Shown piece after piece: positions 23,181 through 35,426 of a stretch of DNA of 64,000 nt (its first letter is position 1; each line of letters starts with the position of its first letter). This DNA comes from Mytilus californianus. Its lineage: Eukaryota > Mollusca > Bivalvia > Mytilida > Mytilidae. Location of the stretch: the NCBI RefSeq assembly GCF_021869535.1, contig NW_026262712.1, positions 104,598,140-104,662,139 on the forward strand, written 5' to 3'. Made by a program: the position numbers and the translations under genes. Under the pieces are notes generated by a model that saw only the letters and a list, made by a program, of their open reading frames with translations, did no database searches and had not been told where the DNA came from.

Positions 23181-25675
23181 CATTACATACAGATCTGGAA
23201 GATCCCAAGTATTCTTATAAATGAACTTTGTCAATGTAAATCACGTTTGCTCGCAAAATTCATTAATATTCAATTAAGCTCATCAGACTTTTAAGCTTGT
23301 CCCATCTATATGGTCATTAATGAGGTTTTTTTTATTACTTTAAATGAAAATTCTATAAAGCTCTTAGGTTTTATTAGTATATCAAAACTCTTGTGTGTTA
23401 ATGGATAGAATGTGTGTAACATAAACGAAAATGGTTCATGTTGGATATGTAAAAGTGTATTTGATAAGAAACAAAGTTGGTCAAAGCTTAAAGTAAAAGC
23501 AAAGTATACTTGGGCGATATTTCGGATTTGGATAAAATTTTGTATGCATTCAGAACTCCTTGTACTGCATCTAAATATTTAAATAAAATTATAGGTAGCA
23601 TTTATGATGTCACAGATATAGTTAATGTTTAATTGTAAAATAGGTCTGTAAATGTTCAGAATGCATATGATAAGCGTTTACAAATATTTTAGTTATGTGA
23701 ACAAACTCGCGTCAACGATATGAAAATTTTAAGGGGATCACCAGTTGCGTTTTACCCCACATCTTCTTTTATTAACATTTTTTGTGTAAATAATGCCTAT
23801 GTATCAGAGAAATTTCTATTGGCAAAATATCAAGTTTCGTTCACATTTTAAGGTAATGCAAATGAGATAACACCTATTTTGTCCCAAAGGAGGAGGTATT
23901 TTTAGATTCATTATATGACGCTTTATATTGCAAAATTTATAAAAACAAAATAAGTTGTTGTAGTTGATAAAATATAACATTTGGTCCAGTTAAGTAAAAT
24001 ATAATGACAAATACACAATTTACCGATAAATTACAAATTAAGTTAAATATGAATACGAGGTTTAACAAAATAGTTATAACACACTAAAACTTCCATGTGT
24101 AAAATGCGATCCTTTAGCAGCACCCGCCCAAAGCTAAAACACCGAATGCCGAATGAACAAATACTGAGCCATGGTGATAGTCATACTATCAAAAAGAACA
24201 TAATTAAAAAAATACTGCAAAAGTTAATAAAATGATACACATCGTCAGCAGTTATAATCTTCCAATCAAGACAATTTTGCATTATTTGTGAAGGTAGTAC
24301 TGAATATTTTTCTATTAAATCTTTTTACCTACATATTCAACTCGAGAGAAAAAAGACGAGCCGTTTATTTTACAAAACACTGGCTCATTAAATGTGTCCT
24401 CATACACCGATGACGTTTTAAAACTGTTAGATTGTGTTAAACAGAAAATATAGGTCGATTGAATCATGATGAAATTTATATATGTTAAACATTTCATGCC
24501 GAAATTTCGAAAAATGTATGATTTATCAATATCAGAGACGACTAAAATCTTATTTTTCATATTAATAATAAATTCCAATTTTGTGCTCTCATCATAAAAA
24601 GTCAATATATACACGATAAATGGCAGAGTGATATTTGTTCATACATGAACCTTCATAGCACATCCCAAACACATTACTCTTTCTAGGAGTCATTTACTTT
24701 AGAGGGATACTAAACCTGGGTTACTGGGTTATCATGAGATTTATTGTTTTTTTTTTAGTTTATAAACATGATAAGTAAAAACAGCAAAATATTGATATTC
24801 AAATATGTATTTTTTTGTTGCTCACTTTTCAGTTCATATGAATCTGCTTTTAACGACATAAGTATAATTACCTGAATTGTGGCTGTTCTTTGGGATTTTT
24901 GCATAGTTTTTTTTTTTTGCTTGAAGAGCACTGTTTTCTGCCATTGTACCTCCGTTTTTGGCTAGATGAATATGTGTATTGTATTTATCAATTAAATCAC
25001 TTTTTAGTGCATGGGTTTGACACCACAATATTTGGACATAATTCACTCCATAATCTTTGGAAAGAAGGTAAATTAACACTTCTGTATTTCACTTCTGCAG
25101 CTAATGTTTCATATATTCACGATTGTCTTCATCTGATTGAATAATTTATATAAAAAGTATCATCCTGTTCTGACTCGGAATGTTCATTTTCCTCCTACAA
25201 CTTAAAATGTCTATTCTTGCAAGAATTTCGTATCTCATAATGTGCAAGTTATAAATAAGTTGTCTACTCAGAGGTTATATTTTACTGCTGATATTTATTT
25301 CTTATTCTTCTTTTTTTTTAAATGTGTAACGGGCTTATAATTAGGAGTTCACTACATTTACATAAAGCATCTTTAATATCATCATCATCGCTCAGATTAT
25401 CACTTTTAGAAAATAATTCATAAACAATATGTAGATACTTGAAAAACTCCTCATCTTGTGTATCTGTTATTTCCGACGGGATACCTAAGCAAAATGAAAC
25501 TAAACTATATTGAGTCTTTCAATTTGTCAACTTTCGTTTTCGGTAAAGGAAGTAACTTATAAAATGAAAAGGCTGAAATACGGAATCGAGTTCAAAACAA
25601 TTGTTGCAAACATTAGAATATAAGAATACATGCGGAAAACTCACACGTGGTAAGCTGCTATTGTTATATAATTAG
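23181..25675. other. AT-rich stretch without recognised gene
   Basis: A 99-codon minus-strand frame at 24,315-24,614 (MYILTFYDESTKLEFIINMK...) is the longest open frame. I do not recognise it and see no splice or domain support. The rest shows no feature. Confidence 0.35.
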
Positions 25676-25679
25676 TAAA

Positions 25680-25970
25680 GTTTGGAATGGATAATTCTTG
25701 TGTATAGTGTAGAAAAGTCAAATGTTTTTTAATACTATTGCAAGTCGAAGGAGTATTGTATGTACTCGAACAGATCTTGGAAAATTTAGTATCGACATCT
25801 GATTCACACCGCCTCTATAATAGGTAGTTTCTCAACAACTTTAAAGCCCCGCTTTGATTGCTATAATTTAAAAAGAGGTTTCGTTGAGCACTTGGAAAAC
25901 CCCGTAATATTACGTTGTTTGTAAGGACCCTTATGTAACTTAAAATATCAAATACAATGAAGGATTTTTG
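25680..25970 (-). pseudogene. Penelope-like RT fragment (fingers)
   Basis: The minus strand reads KCSTKPLFKL and, further on, DLFEYIQY, then KTFDFSTLYT, the FDxSTLYT palm-entry motif of these RTs. Frameshifts and stops are present. The same segment occurs at 56,720-57,370, where it is split by an insertion; here it is uninterrupted. It is cut at 25,680 by unrelated sequence. Confidence 0.6.
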
Positions 25971-26870
25971 AAATAAGGAGGTATTTTCTAGCGGACTGAT
26001 TTATGATAAAAAATATTACACAAGTTGATGGCATCGAAAACTTTTTGACCATGGAAAGTTTTGGAAAGAATCTTTTTTTCCGTTTCATCTTTTCCAATGC
26101 GAATGTTTGAAATATATGTGACTGGCAATATCTGAGATGATAGCTGTAAGTGTATATTGGTTTGAATGGAGTTTGTAACAGAGTTTTCCAAACAAAAGAT
26201 ATAGAGAGAATGAAGTTTTGAAAGGGATAGTGAATAATACTTCGTGCAAATGTGATGCATACCCAACGGCTTTTGATTAAGTGGTAGAAGGTCATTAATA
26301 GACACATCATGAAGAGAAGTTGATGTATAACGACAGTTATCACGACTACGTCGAGGGGTAGAGTTGGAAATGTTCATCATATTCACCTATAGGAAGAACA
26401 CGATATAATACCTATGCCATCAATTTTGTCATTGCAACCATATGGGTTCGTAATTCCAAATTTCGATTCCAGTTTTCTTTCGTCAACGGAGATGTGTTGC
26501 AAGATGAGAATTGTTAGTCCTGTGGTATACTTTTTCGATGATGCGAGCTTGCATAGAAAGGATTGAATGATCAGGTTGATTGAAATGCTGGTAAACAATG
26601 TCGCTTAAATTGTTGTTGGTGTCTATGGCCGAAAATACGTTTATTAAACCTTCCTTCCATTTCACCGACATATACTAATCTGCAAAGGTTAGACTCTGAT
26701 ACGTAGACGAGATTTGTTGATTTATAATTATGATCATAAATCATGATCATCGTAGCTTCTGGTAAAGCAAAATACATTTTGTAGTTTAGTTAAATTGCTA
26801 GTAAATTGAGCATCTGTTTTACAGGTCTTTCAGGTTTTGGTATTTCATTTCCAGTGTTGTGTGTTCAGAG
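25971..26870 (-). pseudogene. Penelope-like element C-terminus with GIY-YIG endonuclease
   Basis: The minus-strand frames at 26,571-26,777 and 26,383-26,671 together give STNLVYVSESNLCRLVYVGE, then EGRFNKRIFGHRHQ and DHSILSMQARIIEKVYHRTN. The VY-x10-YVG spacing followed by R and H residues is the GIY-YIG nuclease signature used by endonuclease-bearing Penelope-like elements. Further downstream (26,386 to 25,988) comes SINDLLPLNQKPLGMHHICT, a C-terminal tail. At least two frameshifts separate the pieces, so no active enzyme is made. Upstream, KPERPVKQMLNLLAI leads into the domain. RT and EN fragments are adjacent but not in the usual order, so two copies or a rearrangement may be joined. Confidence 0.65.
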
Positions 26871-27094
26871 TCATTAAAGTCCAGAACATAACACGTCCTC
26901 GTTCTAAGATTATTGCGTTTGTCATTAGTATGATGATCTGAATATGTCATATTCAATGTATTTGTCATGTTGGTGATAAGGGGATACCTATCATTTCAGA
27001 AGCCACGGTGTCCATGGGGACGTATGTTTTGGACCTTTTTAAAACATAAAACACCGAAGAACAAGTGATCAGTTTGATGGAGTTCCTCATTAAA

Positions 27095-27300
27095 AATATA
27101 TATTTATGCCCCCCTCCCCCCGCCGCGAAGGAGGGCGCATTCAGTGTAACCCTTGTCCGTCTGTACGTACGTTCCAAAATGAGTTTCCGTTTCCTAACTT
27201 TAATTTACCTCAACCAAATGTTATGAAACTTATGCACAATGCTTATTCGTCATATGAATGTATTGTCATTCTCCGTGTGTATTTTATATAACTATTGTTA
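27095..27300 (+). repeat. CCGT/CCCC-bearing repeat R4 relative
   Basis: It begins 'tatgcccccctcccccc' and continues with 'cccttgtccgtctgtacgta'. A shorter second piece ('ttacccttgtccgtctgtac') is at 27,515-27,545. An (ATT)n run at 27,372-27,400 follows. Confidence 0.6.
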
Positions 27301-27889
27301 TTAATATTACACTGATGCATTTATAATTTGATTTAAACATGTATATTTTACAAGCTGTTGTGCTTCTGAATAAAGTATTATTATTATTATTATTATTACC
27401 ACAAAACACAGATCAAGCTCCAATTTGGGTGGCGTCACTTTTACCGTTCTAGATTAATGCCCCTTTATAAATGATAAAGATGCTGAAATTTTCGTTTCCG
27501 CGATAGAGGGGTCATTAAGTGTTTACCCTTGTCCGTCTGTACATCTGTAATAGATTTTTGACTATTTATTGCAATTTGAGGCGTGAAATAATGAATCTAA
27601 ACATTCCTCATCCTTTTCATATGCATGAGAGTTGACAACAAACTATATAAAGAACATAATGTGAACAAACTGATGTAATTTGATCAACGAACAATATTTT
27701 CTAAGTGTTTGTTAACTTAAAATATTTTGTTATATATTTAACAACGACCTTTCAATATTTGAATTGTGATGAATTTCGTGATAACTATATTTATGTCATA
27801 AAAAAAAAAGTAAAAATATTTGAATAGCTTATTTTTTTAACTCATTATAATACATATATTTCAATCCAAATAGAAATTGATATACAAGT
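27301..27889. other. Stretch without gene
   Basis: A microsatellite and AT-rich sequence only. Confidence 0.5.
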
Positions 27890-28345
27890 ATTAATATGTG
27901 ATATGATTGCCAAAGAGATAACTATCCACCAGAGACTAAATGACGTCCGTGTTACCAATTTCAGCCCATTCTACGGTCATCAACAATGCGAAAAACCAAT
28001 ACCGCATAGCAAGCTATAAAGGTTTCAGACATAGCAAAGCGTAGAACAATTCAAACAAGAAAACCAACAGCCTGATTTATGTACATAACAATAAACTAGA
28101 TAAATCAGTATGATATACAGCAACAAACATCAACCACTGAATTAAAGGTTCTTGCATTTGGACAGGCACATACATATTTTGGCGATGTCTAACATGTAAG
28201 GGGGCACCCAACCCTCCACGTAACATGGGACAGTGATGTAACATCACAACATAAAAGCAAACTATGAAAATCATAATTGAGCTTGAATCATCAGACACTA
28301 AAGACACAAAGTACCGAACTAATAAAAAAGTCATGTATCATAGAA
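27890..28345 (-). repeat. Core repeat R6, inverted long copy
   Basis: Contains 'gatatgattgccaaagagat', 'ataccgcatagcaagctata' and 'ccctccacgtaacatg', the reverse complement of the repeat at 22,390-22,785. A partial extra copy follows at 28,540-28,680. Confidence 0.7.
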
Positions 28346-29227
28346 ACATAGCAATCAGTAAACATTCAATTGATATTTAGTGTGAAGACTTCTTAAAAAC
28401 AGTCTAGGAAAACATGACCTTCCGAGAAGCCAAAATTAACATATCGACAGGATGTAGAACGGTAGACGTTTATAACTGTATACTGTATAGTTATATTACA
28501 CACTTAGTTAACTTTTGATCTATTGTTAAGAAGAGGAATGAATAAGTATGATATACAGCAACAAACAACAACCACTTAACTACAGGCTCTTGACTTTGGA
28601 CAGGCACATATAGAATTTGGCGATGTCAAACATGTTAGTGGGCACCCTAGAAACCTCCATACATTGTGATACAATCGTAAAAACCAATCAAATCGATATC
28701 TGTTCTATTTCCAGTATATTTATTATAATAAAATAACAATCAATAGCTGAGTATGACGTCAATATAAGGATATGTCGACCAAAAGAAGTATATCGACCTC
28801 GGACTTCGTCCTCAATCAATATACTTCTGTCAGTTCAGTACACCCTAGTATCGACCACATTCAAATGCAATAGCTGTATATTATCATTCTTTATCTGCGT
28901 CTCAAAATAGGAAGCATCTTCACTGGTAAAAACATTCAGTCACTAAAGATATCATGCTCATAAATTTGTCCGATAAACTTAGGAATAGTCTACACAAGAC
29001 TCATTAGTGGCGCTGGTATTGGAAAAATCAAAAACAAAAGTTTAATAGAATAATGAACCTGAAAAATTCGGAAAGTTGTACAAGAACGCCTAAAGCAATC
29101 TACGCCCGGGGTCGAAAAACTAAGTGTTTTGAATAATTTAACATTTTTTAACATTGCATTGCATCAGTGATATTTTATATGAGAGCAAAAGTATTGGACT
29201 AGGGAATAATCAAAGATATCACAGATA

Positions 29228-29272
29228 TGCCAAGCAGTTGTTTCGTTAACAAAAGACTCACCAGTGGCGCTA
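29228..29272 (-). ncRNA. Decayed hammerhead-like motif
   Basis: On the minus strand: stem I arm 'agcgcca', CTGGTGA (A6 changed to G), GTC-ttttgtt-AAC, GAAAC, then 'aactgct' and return arm TGGCAT. Stem I is still mostly paired with TGGC, but the core and stem II are damaged. A truncated third piece (CTAATGAGTC) is near 28,985-29,020, minus strand. Confidence 0.45.
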
Positions 29273-31079
29273 AAATCAGAACAGTTAGAAGGATAAAAGC
29301 AAAACAGAACATTCCAAAAAATTGTGTCTAGTACCACTGAGGCAATCTGTTTATGAGTTCGAGTCAATTGAACTCGGCAGTGGTTTGCTTATGTCAAAAT
29401 TATTCATTCATGCGATTCCATTATCATTGTTTTATCTTAATCTGTATCTTTTTTCAGAGCTTAAAATATATTCAAACTACAATTGCCTCTAAATATCAGA
29501 TCTCAATATTTGTTTGTATTTGTAAATTGCGTATGTTTGTTAGCATCTGCTAAAAATTTTAGAACTGTTCTTTTAGATTTGGGGCTAATTAGGGCTTTAT
29601 AATTGGTGAAGACACTTGTATATTATTGAATATTTTGTATTTGCTATCTAAAACATAAAATGAACGTAAAGATAAAAAACAGCCTATTCAAAACACTGCA
29701 TAGAAACGCAAGGACTGTGCATTACGAACCCCTTTAAAATCCGTTGGTGATCTAACGTGCCTCTGAAGGTTTTCCAGATTCTCCATCATGAGGGGCACTT
29801 ATCGTGCAGCTCATGGCAGGAAAACAATTTATTGATGTAATAATCAAGGAAGAGAAGACGGCTTTAAAGTTTCAACATTTCAACATATTCTTAGTTATCT
29901 GTCTTACAAATATTCTATAACAGTCAACCAATTGAAGGTAGTGTTAATAAACCTTTCGAAAGAATGACTTCAATTTTATCAATATAACTTCCTCTTAAGT
30001 TAGTATCCTGTATTAAGTTAGTTGAAAACACAAGCTTCGAAATGCGCTATATCGAAATGACAAAGTCCTTATAAGAAAGCTGAAATCATACTATGTGTCG
30101 TATATCTACTTCTCATTTGATCCTCCTTGTCAATATCTAGCATGTCTAGACATATTTCAAGATATTTAGAACACTAACACGGGACTGTATATGGGTATCC
30201 TTTATTGTACATTTGAGTTTAATGGGATATTGTTTAACATATTTTCTTAAATCTTTTACACAAAAAGTGAGAGGGCATATTCTATCTTTTATACCTATAA
30301 CACAGCGAATGCTACTTTGTTTTTACTTTCATTCTAAATTACACTAAATATATGATATACATATTACAGGTATGTATAAATAAAAGTCAATATCTAGTCA
30401 CGCAAACACCTCATTTTCCTTTTACAGAAGGTAAGGTTATATATATATAATGTAGCAACAGCTACGGTTATCTTGAAGATATATTGCATTGCCATTTCAA
30501 AACGGATCAGAAGGATAGGTATGTTTATATCTTTTACCGTACCATTTAATTTAAGGTAGATTGACATATTAACACTGAAAAATTGAACTCAGAAATGATA
30601 CCAGACATATTCTAGTACGTAGGAAATGTTTCTGCTGCTACACAGACTTTATAAAACGTGTCTGAGCAGAAGATTGATGAACCAGGGTTATGTCCAAGAA
30701 CGTCTCGTCATTTTTCTAAAAAAGTTCATCGGAAGATACCAAGACCTTGTTGATAAATATTCTATATCAACTTCACAAATAATACATAATGGTCTTGAAG
30801 TATAGATTCTAGGAAATGACGTTTATTTATCATCTTAATTACGGGTTATAGTGTTCTTTTATTTGTCTTGGTAAATTATTAACCTTTACTGTTTAGTCGA
30901 TTTTTTGGTAATATTCATTTTTGCGTGGATCGTTACATATGCATCCCGCTATTGTGTTGTTGTGCTGTGGTCATTTTTTGTATTCTTGTCTTTTATTTTT
31001 GCTTATGTGCTTTGTCTATATGCCCTTTTTTTTCTTTGTTTATAAAGTTTTTGGTTTTTATAGTGATTAATATTATAAC

Positions 31080-31372
31080 ACAATGTTGACTACTGTACCC
31101 CTATTTTTGACATTTTTACTTATTATGTCTGTTTATTTTGTTCACACATTGTTGTCAATATAATGAAATTTTATGCGACTGTCATAAAGGTTTAGCTAGC
31201 TCTAACATTCCATTTTTTACATAAGGAAATGCCTGTACCAAGTCAGGAATATGACATTTGTTTTCCATATGTTCGATGTGTTTGAGTTTTTGATTTTGCC
31301 ATTTGATTAGGGACATTTCGATTTGAATTTTCCTTGGAGTTCGGTTTTTTTGTTATTTTACATTTCGCTTTA
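31080..31372 (-). repeat. Repeat R1, copy 4 (inverted)
   Basis: Reverse complement of the family at 2,503-2,818, from 'tgttgactactgtaccccta' to 'ggagttcggtttttttgtta'. Confidence 0.8.
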
Positions 31373-31559
31373 CAGGAAATTGTTCAAGTGCGCAGAAAAG
31401 ACAGCAGACTAAAATACATATGCATGTAAATGTTTACCTGCAAATGAAGGTTTTTCAAACAATATAATGGAACAGAAAATATACATGACAGTATTGTCTT
31501 TTAGAATCGTCATGTATCTTTATTCTAATAATATATAAGAGTTTTGATTTTAAAACACA

Positions 31560-31690
31560 ACAATAGGACATGACACTATCGTTCGAAAAGAGATGCAAAT
31601 GATACCAAAGACCAAAAAAAAAACAACAAACAACAAGATACAAAACACAACATTGAAAGCTAAAGACCGAGTAGCACGAACCCTACCAAA
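31560..31690 (-). repeat. Penelope-like 3'-end fragment
   Basis: Related to the 3' end at 9,900-10,065 in reverse orientation ('caaacaacaagatacaaaac', 'taaagaccgag'). Diverged. Confidence 0.4.
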
Positions 31691-31859
31691 TAGGCAATGA
31701 AAAATAAAACGGAAAAGACCAAATATCAAACTTAAGCAAGTTTACTTATTTAACACATATATCAAAATATCAAACTAAATTTCAGCTACTCTAAACTAAA
31801 CCTTACGCTTATACAGCATGTGCAGATTAAGACTTTTTTATATCTTTAGCAGAATCACT

Positions 31860-33902
31860 ATGTGTTTTGATTATGTGCCATTTTTGCTAGCAACTGTTAT
31901 GCTGGTTGTGCACAGCCATGGATGTAAGGACTATGACCTGTCGGCCTCAGATCAGTCACTGATAGATATGATGAAACATTACCTTCATACATCAAGGAAA
32001 GACGAATGTCCACCGCAAAGCAAAACACTCAATACAGGTTGTTTCAGGTTTTTCAAGTTTGATGTATCTTTTATTATCATTTAAAACTTGAAAGAGAACT
32101 TCATAAATGTTAAATCTAAGAACGCTTACTATTTTGAGTTATGAATTTAACATATTTTGAATATAAAATCAAATGGGCAATTTAAAAAAAAGAGATACAA
32201 TAGTGATGATAATGTCGTTCTGAAAATACTCATTTATCAAACATCATATAATACTATATTGGACTCTGAATTTATATATAGAGTGTTATCCTGCTTTAAA
32301 AAATTCAATTATCCCAATGTAAATTTTGATACTCCCTTTAAAGTGACCAAAAAAAGCTTATTTCTTTTTGAATTTGTTGTCATAATTTCTTTTTGTTTTT
32401 GTTTTTTGTGATTATCTTTAGGAGTGACCTATGTACGTTGGGGAAAGAAAATTTGCCCAAAAGAAGTCGACATAGTGTATTCAGGTAATAAAAAAAAGAG
32501 TCTTGTATAAGCTACCTACGTCAAGTATATCAATACAAAACCTTTTAGTAAAGTTAAGTGAATTTGTTTTTCGTCACAGTGATTTTGAATATCATCATTG
32601 GTTTTCCAAATCTTTTTTATTCGCCATAGTAGGATATAAATACTATTTTGAAAAATTTTATATACGTTTGATCAAAAACTTTTCTGTTTTTGATGTCGAC
32701 TTTTTTTATGGGTGAGCGTTTCATTTTGATAATACCTCATCTTTTTATACTGATGTTCTTCACAATTGATGTTTGAACACATTTTTTCCTTACAGGACAA
32801 GTCGGTGGAAATCAATATTCGTATAAAGGAGGTGGTGTGAACTATTTATGTCTCCCTAATGATCCAGAGAATGGACAGCACCAATCATATAACAATGACC
32901 AGGTTCATGGGGGTGAATATGAACTTGGTTCATCAATGAAGCCGTCAGGATGGTCAGAAAGTATGACCAACAAGGAAGTACCATGTTCTGTATGTTACCA
33001 AAAACGAAGATCAGCTGTCGTGATGATACCAGGTAAAATTATATATTAATACGATGTTCAAACTTCAAATCATTTGTAAATGCAATTTCAGATATTTTTA
33101 TACTGATATCATAGAAGGAATATCAATAAAAAATTCTGAATCTAACTTCATTGGTACCGGAACGCTCGACATCAAGATATATATATATATATATATGACT
33201 AAATAGAAATAATAAAAAGAGCCTAAAGAATAGTTGAGACCTTTTTTTCCGAATGAACAATACATATACTTTTTGTAAAATTTTATAAGAAATTGATTAT
33301 TGTTTTTTAAATTAAAGATACGTTTTGACTCATTCTTGTAAACAAGATAAACAAAAGATTTACACAATTAAATATCATGACGATAATACTGTCCCTCGGA
33401 CATAAATCACAGCATCATCGTTGACGATGAAATATTTTTGTTCTAAATGATGAAACATTTTGAAATCTTATTCTTTCTGAAATTTGAGGTAGGATAATGT
33501 AAAGAAAAAAGCACTTAACCAGTGAGCACTTTAATACAATTACTTCACATACATTTTTTTAGTGCACACATATCAAATAATTTTACAATGATGTTTAAAC
33601 TCTAACCAGAGTAAGAATAGAGAGTAATTAATTATCGTTATTATACAATCCAAAATAATGTAGGTAGACAGACTTGCTACAAAGGATGGAACTCAGAATA
33701 TAACGGTTATTTGATGAGTGATCATAAAGGACATTTCAAAAAAGACTATGCCTGTTTTGACAAAAATGCAGAACCATTGGATAAGAAGAATGGAAATGAA
33801 GATGGCGCGTTGTTTTATCCTCTACGCACCAAATGTGGCAGTTTACGATGTCCTCCGTATACCAATGAAGCAGATGTTCTTTGTGTCGTTTGTACAAAAT
33901 AA
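31860..33902 (+). CDS. Secreted short-chain collagen C4-like protein (4 exons)
   Basis: Coding exons are 31,860-32,037, 32,422-32,484, 32,796-33,032 and 33,664-33,902 (stop TAA). They total 717 nt for 238 residues, with every intron GT-AG and every junction in phase 1. I start at 31,860 rather than the upstream in-frame ATG (31,818) because MCFDYVPFLLATVMLVVHSH is a clean signal peptide and because 'ctttagcag', a likely acceptor, lies between the two; the paralogue at 20,067 has the same arrangement. After the signal come TYVRWGKKICP (62-72), GGGVNYLCLPNDPE (92-105), PCSVCYQKRR (143-152), TCYKGWNSEYNGYLM (163-177), then a Cys-rich end CGSLRCPPYTNE and VLCVVCTK. This ordered motif set matches the domain that databases label short-chain collagen C4-like in molluscs and sponges. 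No Gly-X-Y collagen repeat is present. It is probably secreted and disulphide-bonded; its role is unknown. Confidence 0.9.
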
Positions 33903-33925
33903 AATGTATTAAAATAATATGCTGA

Positions 33926-33931
33926 AATAAA
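33926..33931 (+). promoter_or_regulatory. Polyadenylation signal AATAAA
   Basis: It lies 24 bp after the stop codon of the C4-like gene, in a segment ('gaaataaacat') conserved in the inverted paralogue at 18,000-18,005. Confidence 0.7.
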
Positions 33932-34915
33932 CATTTGTTTTTCCTTATAAATGCCTTAGTCTTTGTGTATTCAGATAGATGGGTAGATGGCTGGTATGTT
34001 TGATCATTCATAAAATTCCACTCAGTAAAATTTGACAACTGACTTTACTGCCCAATTGAACTTCAAATGATCGATACAACAGATAAACTAATGCAATCTT
34101 AGTCTCTGAAAGAGGCTTGACACGTTGTTTTATTTAAGAAAGATAATAATAACTTGTTAATTACCATTTATAAATAAACACATATCAGGTACAATTATCA
34201 CAAAACCACCAAATTAACTTATAATGAAGTATGTACTCGCCCGTACTCTGATTTATGAATTTGAATTAAATTGTAATCACATGACTAGATGATGCTAATG
34301 GTACTATTGGGGCAGACAGTGATTATCGGTTAAAGTGTTTGTGTTGGGAAATTGTAGTTTACAAAGTATAAATAGTTGTGACAGTGATATTCACGATATT
34401 TCATGTTCGATAGATATCCACACATGTCAGTTCAAGAAATTGGTCAACGAATCAGTAACGCGTCTTCGGAGAGCTTTGCAATAGACGACTTGTATCAAGC
34501 CGAAATACGCTAAGAAACATCCATTGGTATCGTTAATGTTATTACTATCACTTGGTCGATACCTCTGCTGGTTAACTGTTAGTCACTAAGGGTATCACCA
34601 GCCCAGTAGCCAATACGTCAGTACTGGCATAAAATTGCGGATTTTGTGTAGGTAAAATTTGCTGTTACAAAAATTTGGAATTTGTTTAAATTAAGGAATA
34701 TATCTCCCTCATGCAAAGCATTGATCCTTGTCCGACTTTGCCAATCTTTTTTGTCCTTTTTGGTTTATAAAAAGCTCTTCATTTTTTTTTATAAGCTTTG
34801 GATTTTCAAATATTTTGGCCTCAATCATCACTGAAGAGACATCTATTGTCGTAATGCGCATCTGAAGCAGAATAAATGGTAACGTACCGTTATGTTGTTA
34901 CTACTAAATTTTGTT
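33932..34915. other. Intergenic; dispersed repeat pieces
   Basis: No gene. From 34,430 to 34,640 lies a bivalve dispersed repeat with 'attggtatcgttaatgttat' and 'ggtatcaccagcccagtag', and at 34,830-34,880 a decayed hammerhead-like motif. Confidence 0.5.
34828..34876 (+). ncRNA. Decayed hammerhead-like motif, array class
   Basis: 'atcatca', CTGAAGA, stem II GACA-tctat-TGTC, then GTAA (expected GAAA), palindrome TGCGCA, T-C, and return arm TGAAGC. It has the same design as the array motifs at 35.4-40.2 kb, but one core A is lost and stem I is weak. Confidence 0.5.
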
Positions 34916-34917
34916 CT

Positions 34918-35125
34918 GTTTATTAGGTCCTTTCACATTTCCTCGGAAAGACTTATTGATTTTGTTCTGATTATTTTAAGGTCTTTCCACTTTTCCGTGG
35001 AAAGACGTTTTGATTTTGTTTTGATATTTTTCTTCTTCCTTCTATTTTTTTTTCCATGATCTGTATTGTTGTTTCAAAAGATGTCGCTTAGATTTTTTGT
35101 ATATGATATCGAACAGTTTATACGC
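34918..35125 (-). repeat. Repeat R2 tail with two hairpin units, inverted
   Basis: The sequences 'aaggtctttccacttttccgtggaaagacg' (12-bp-type hairpin) and a decayed copy before it, then 'gatgtcgcttagat' and 'atcgaacagtttatacgctt', are the reverse complement of the end of the R2 units at 3-9 kb. It abuts the left side of the 545-bp array region. Confidence 0.7.
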
Positions 35126-35234
35126 TTTTGAAACCGGTTTTTGCTTATTCGAACACTTTACTTTGTAAGAGTTATCCCCGAACAGTATTTTTCTTGTGCG
35201 CACTACTTCTTCGCAACCATAAAAGATTACGACA

Positions 35235-35338
35235 AAATTATTTGAACACGTTGACATTATACAGTACAAATAATGCAAATTTTGGTGACTATGTTGAACG
35301 CATCTATCCCATCGAACTTGACATAAAGGATACACCAC
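35235..35338 (+). pseudogene. Penelope-like RT fragment next to the array
   Basis: The plus strand reads NNANFGDYVERIYPIELDIK DT. This corresponds to the segment just after the YxDD box in the bivalve Penelope-like RTs (compare NNDDFSMYTKEIYPVELTLK at 55.1 kb). The homology stops abruptly at about 35,340, where the tandem array begins. Confidence 0.65.
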
Positions 35339-35382
35339 ATGAGGTAAATCATATGGCCTTCCAAATACCGTTTCGATTCTCA

Positions 35383-35426
35383 ACATCACTGAAGAGACAT
35401 TAATTGTCGAAATCCGGATATGGTGT
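35383..35426 (+). ncRNA. Hammerhead-ribozyme-like motif, array unit 0
   Basis: Stem I ACATCA paired with TGGTGT, core CTGAAGA, stem II GACA-ttaat-TGTC, core GAAA, palindrome TCCGGA, then T-A and the predicted cut before TGGTGT. All invariant core bases are present. Confidence 0.65.

Larger units (their letters stand above)
27890..33930 (+). repeat. Right arm of large imperfect inverted duplication
   Basis: Partner of 18,000-22,790. It is longer by about 1.2 kb because of extra repeats, for example 28,345-28,740 and R1 at 31,080-31,372. It carries the intact copy of the gene. Confidence 0.85.

Noticed and set aside
24315-24614. 99-codon minus-strand frame as a gene
   Set aside because: No recognisable domain, no splice context, composition typical of AT-rich chance frames.
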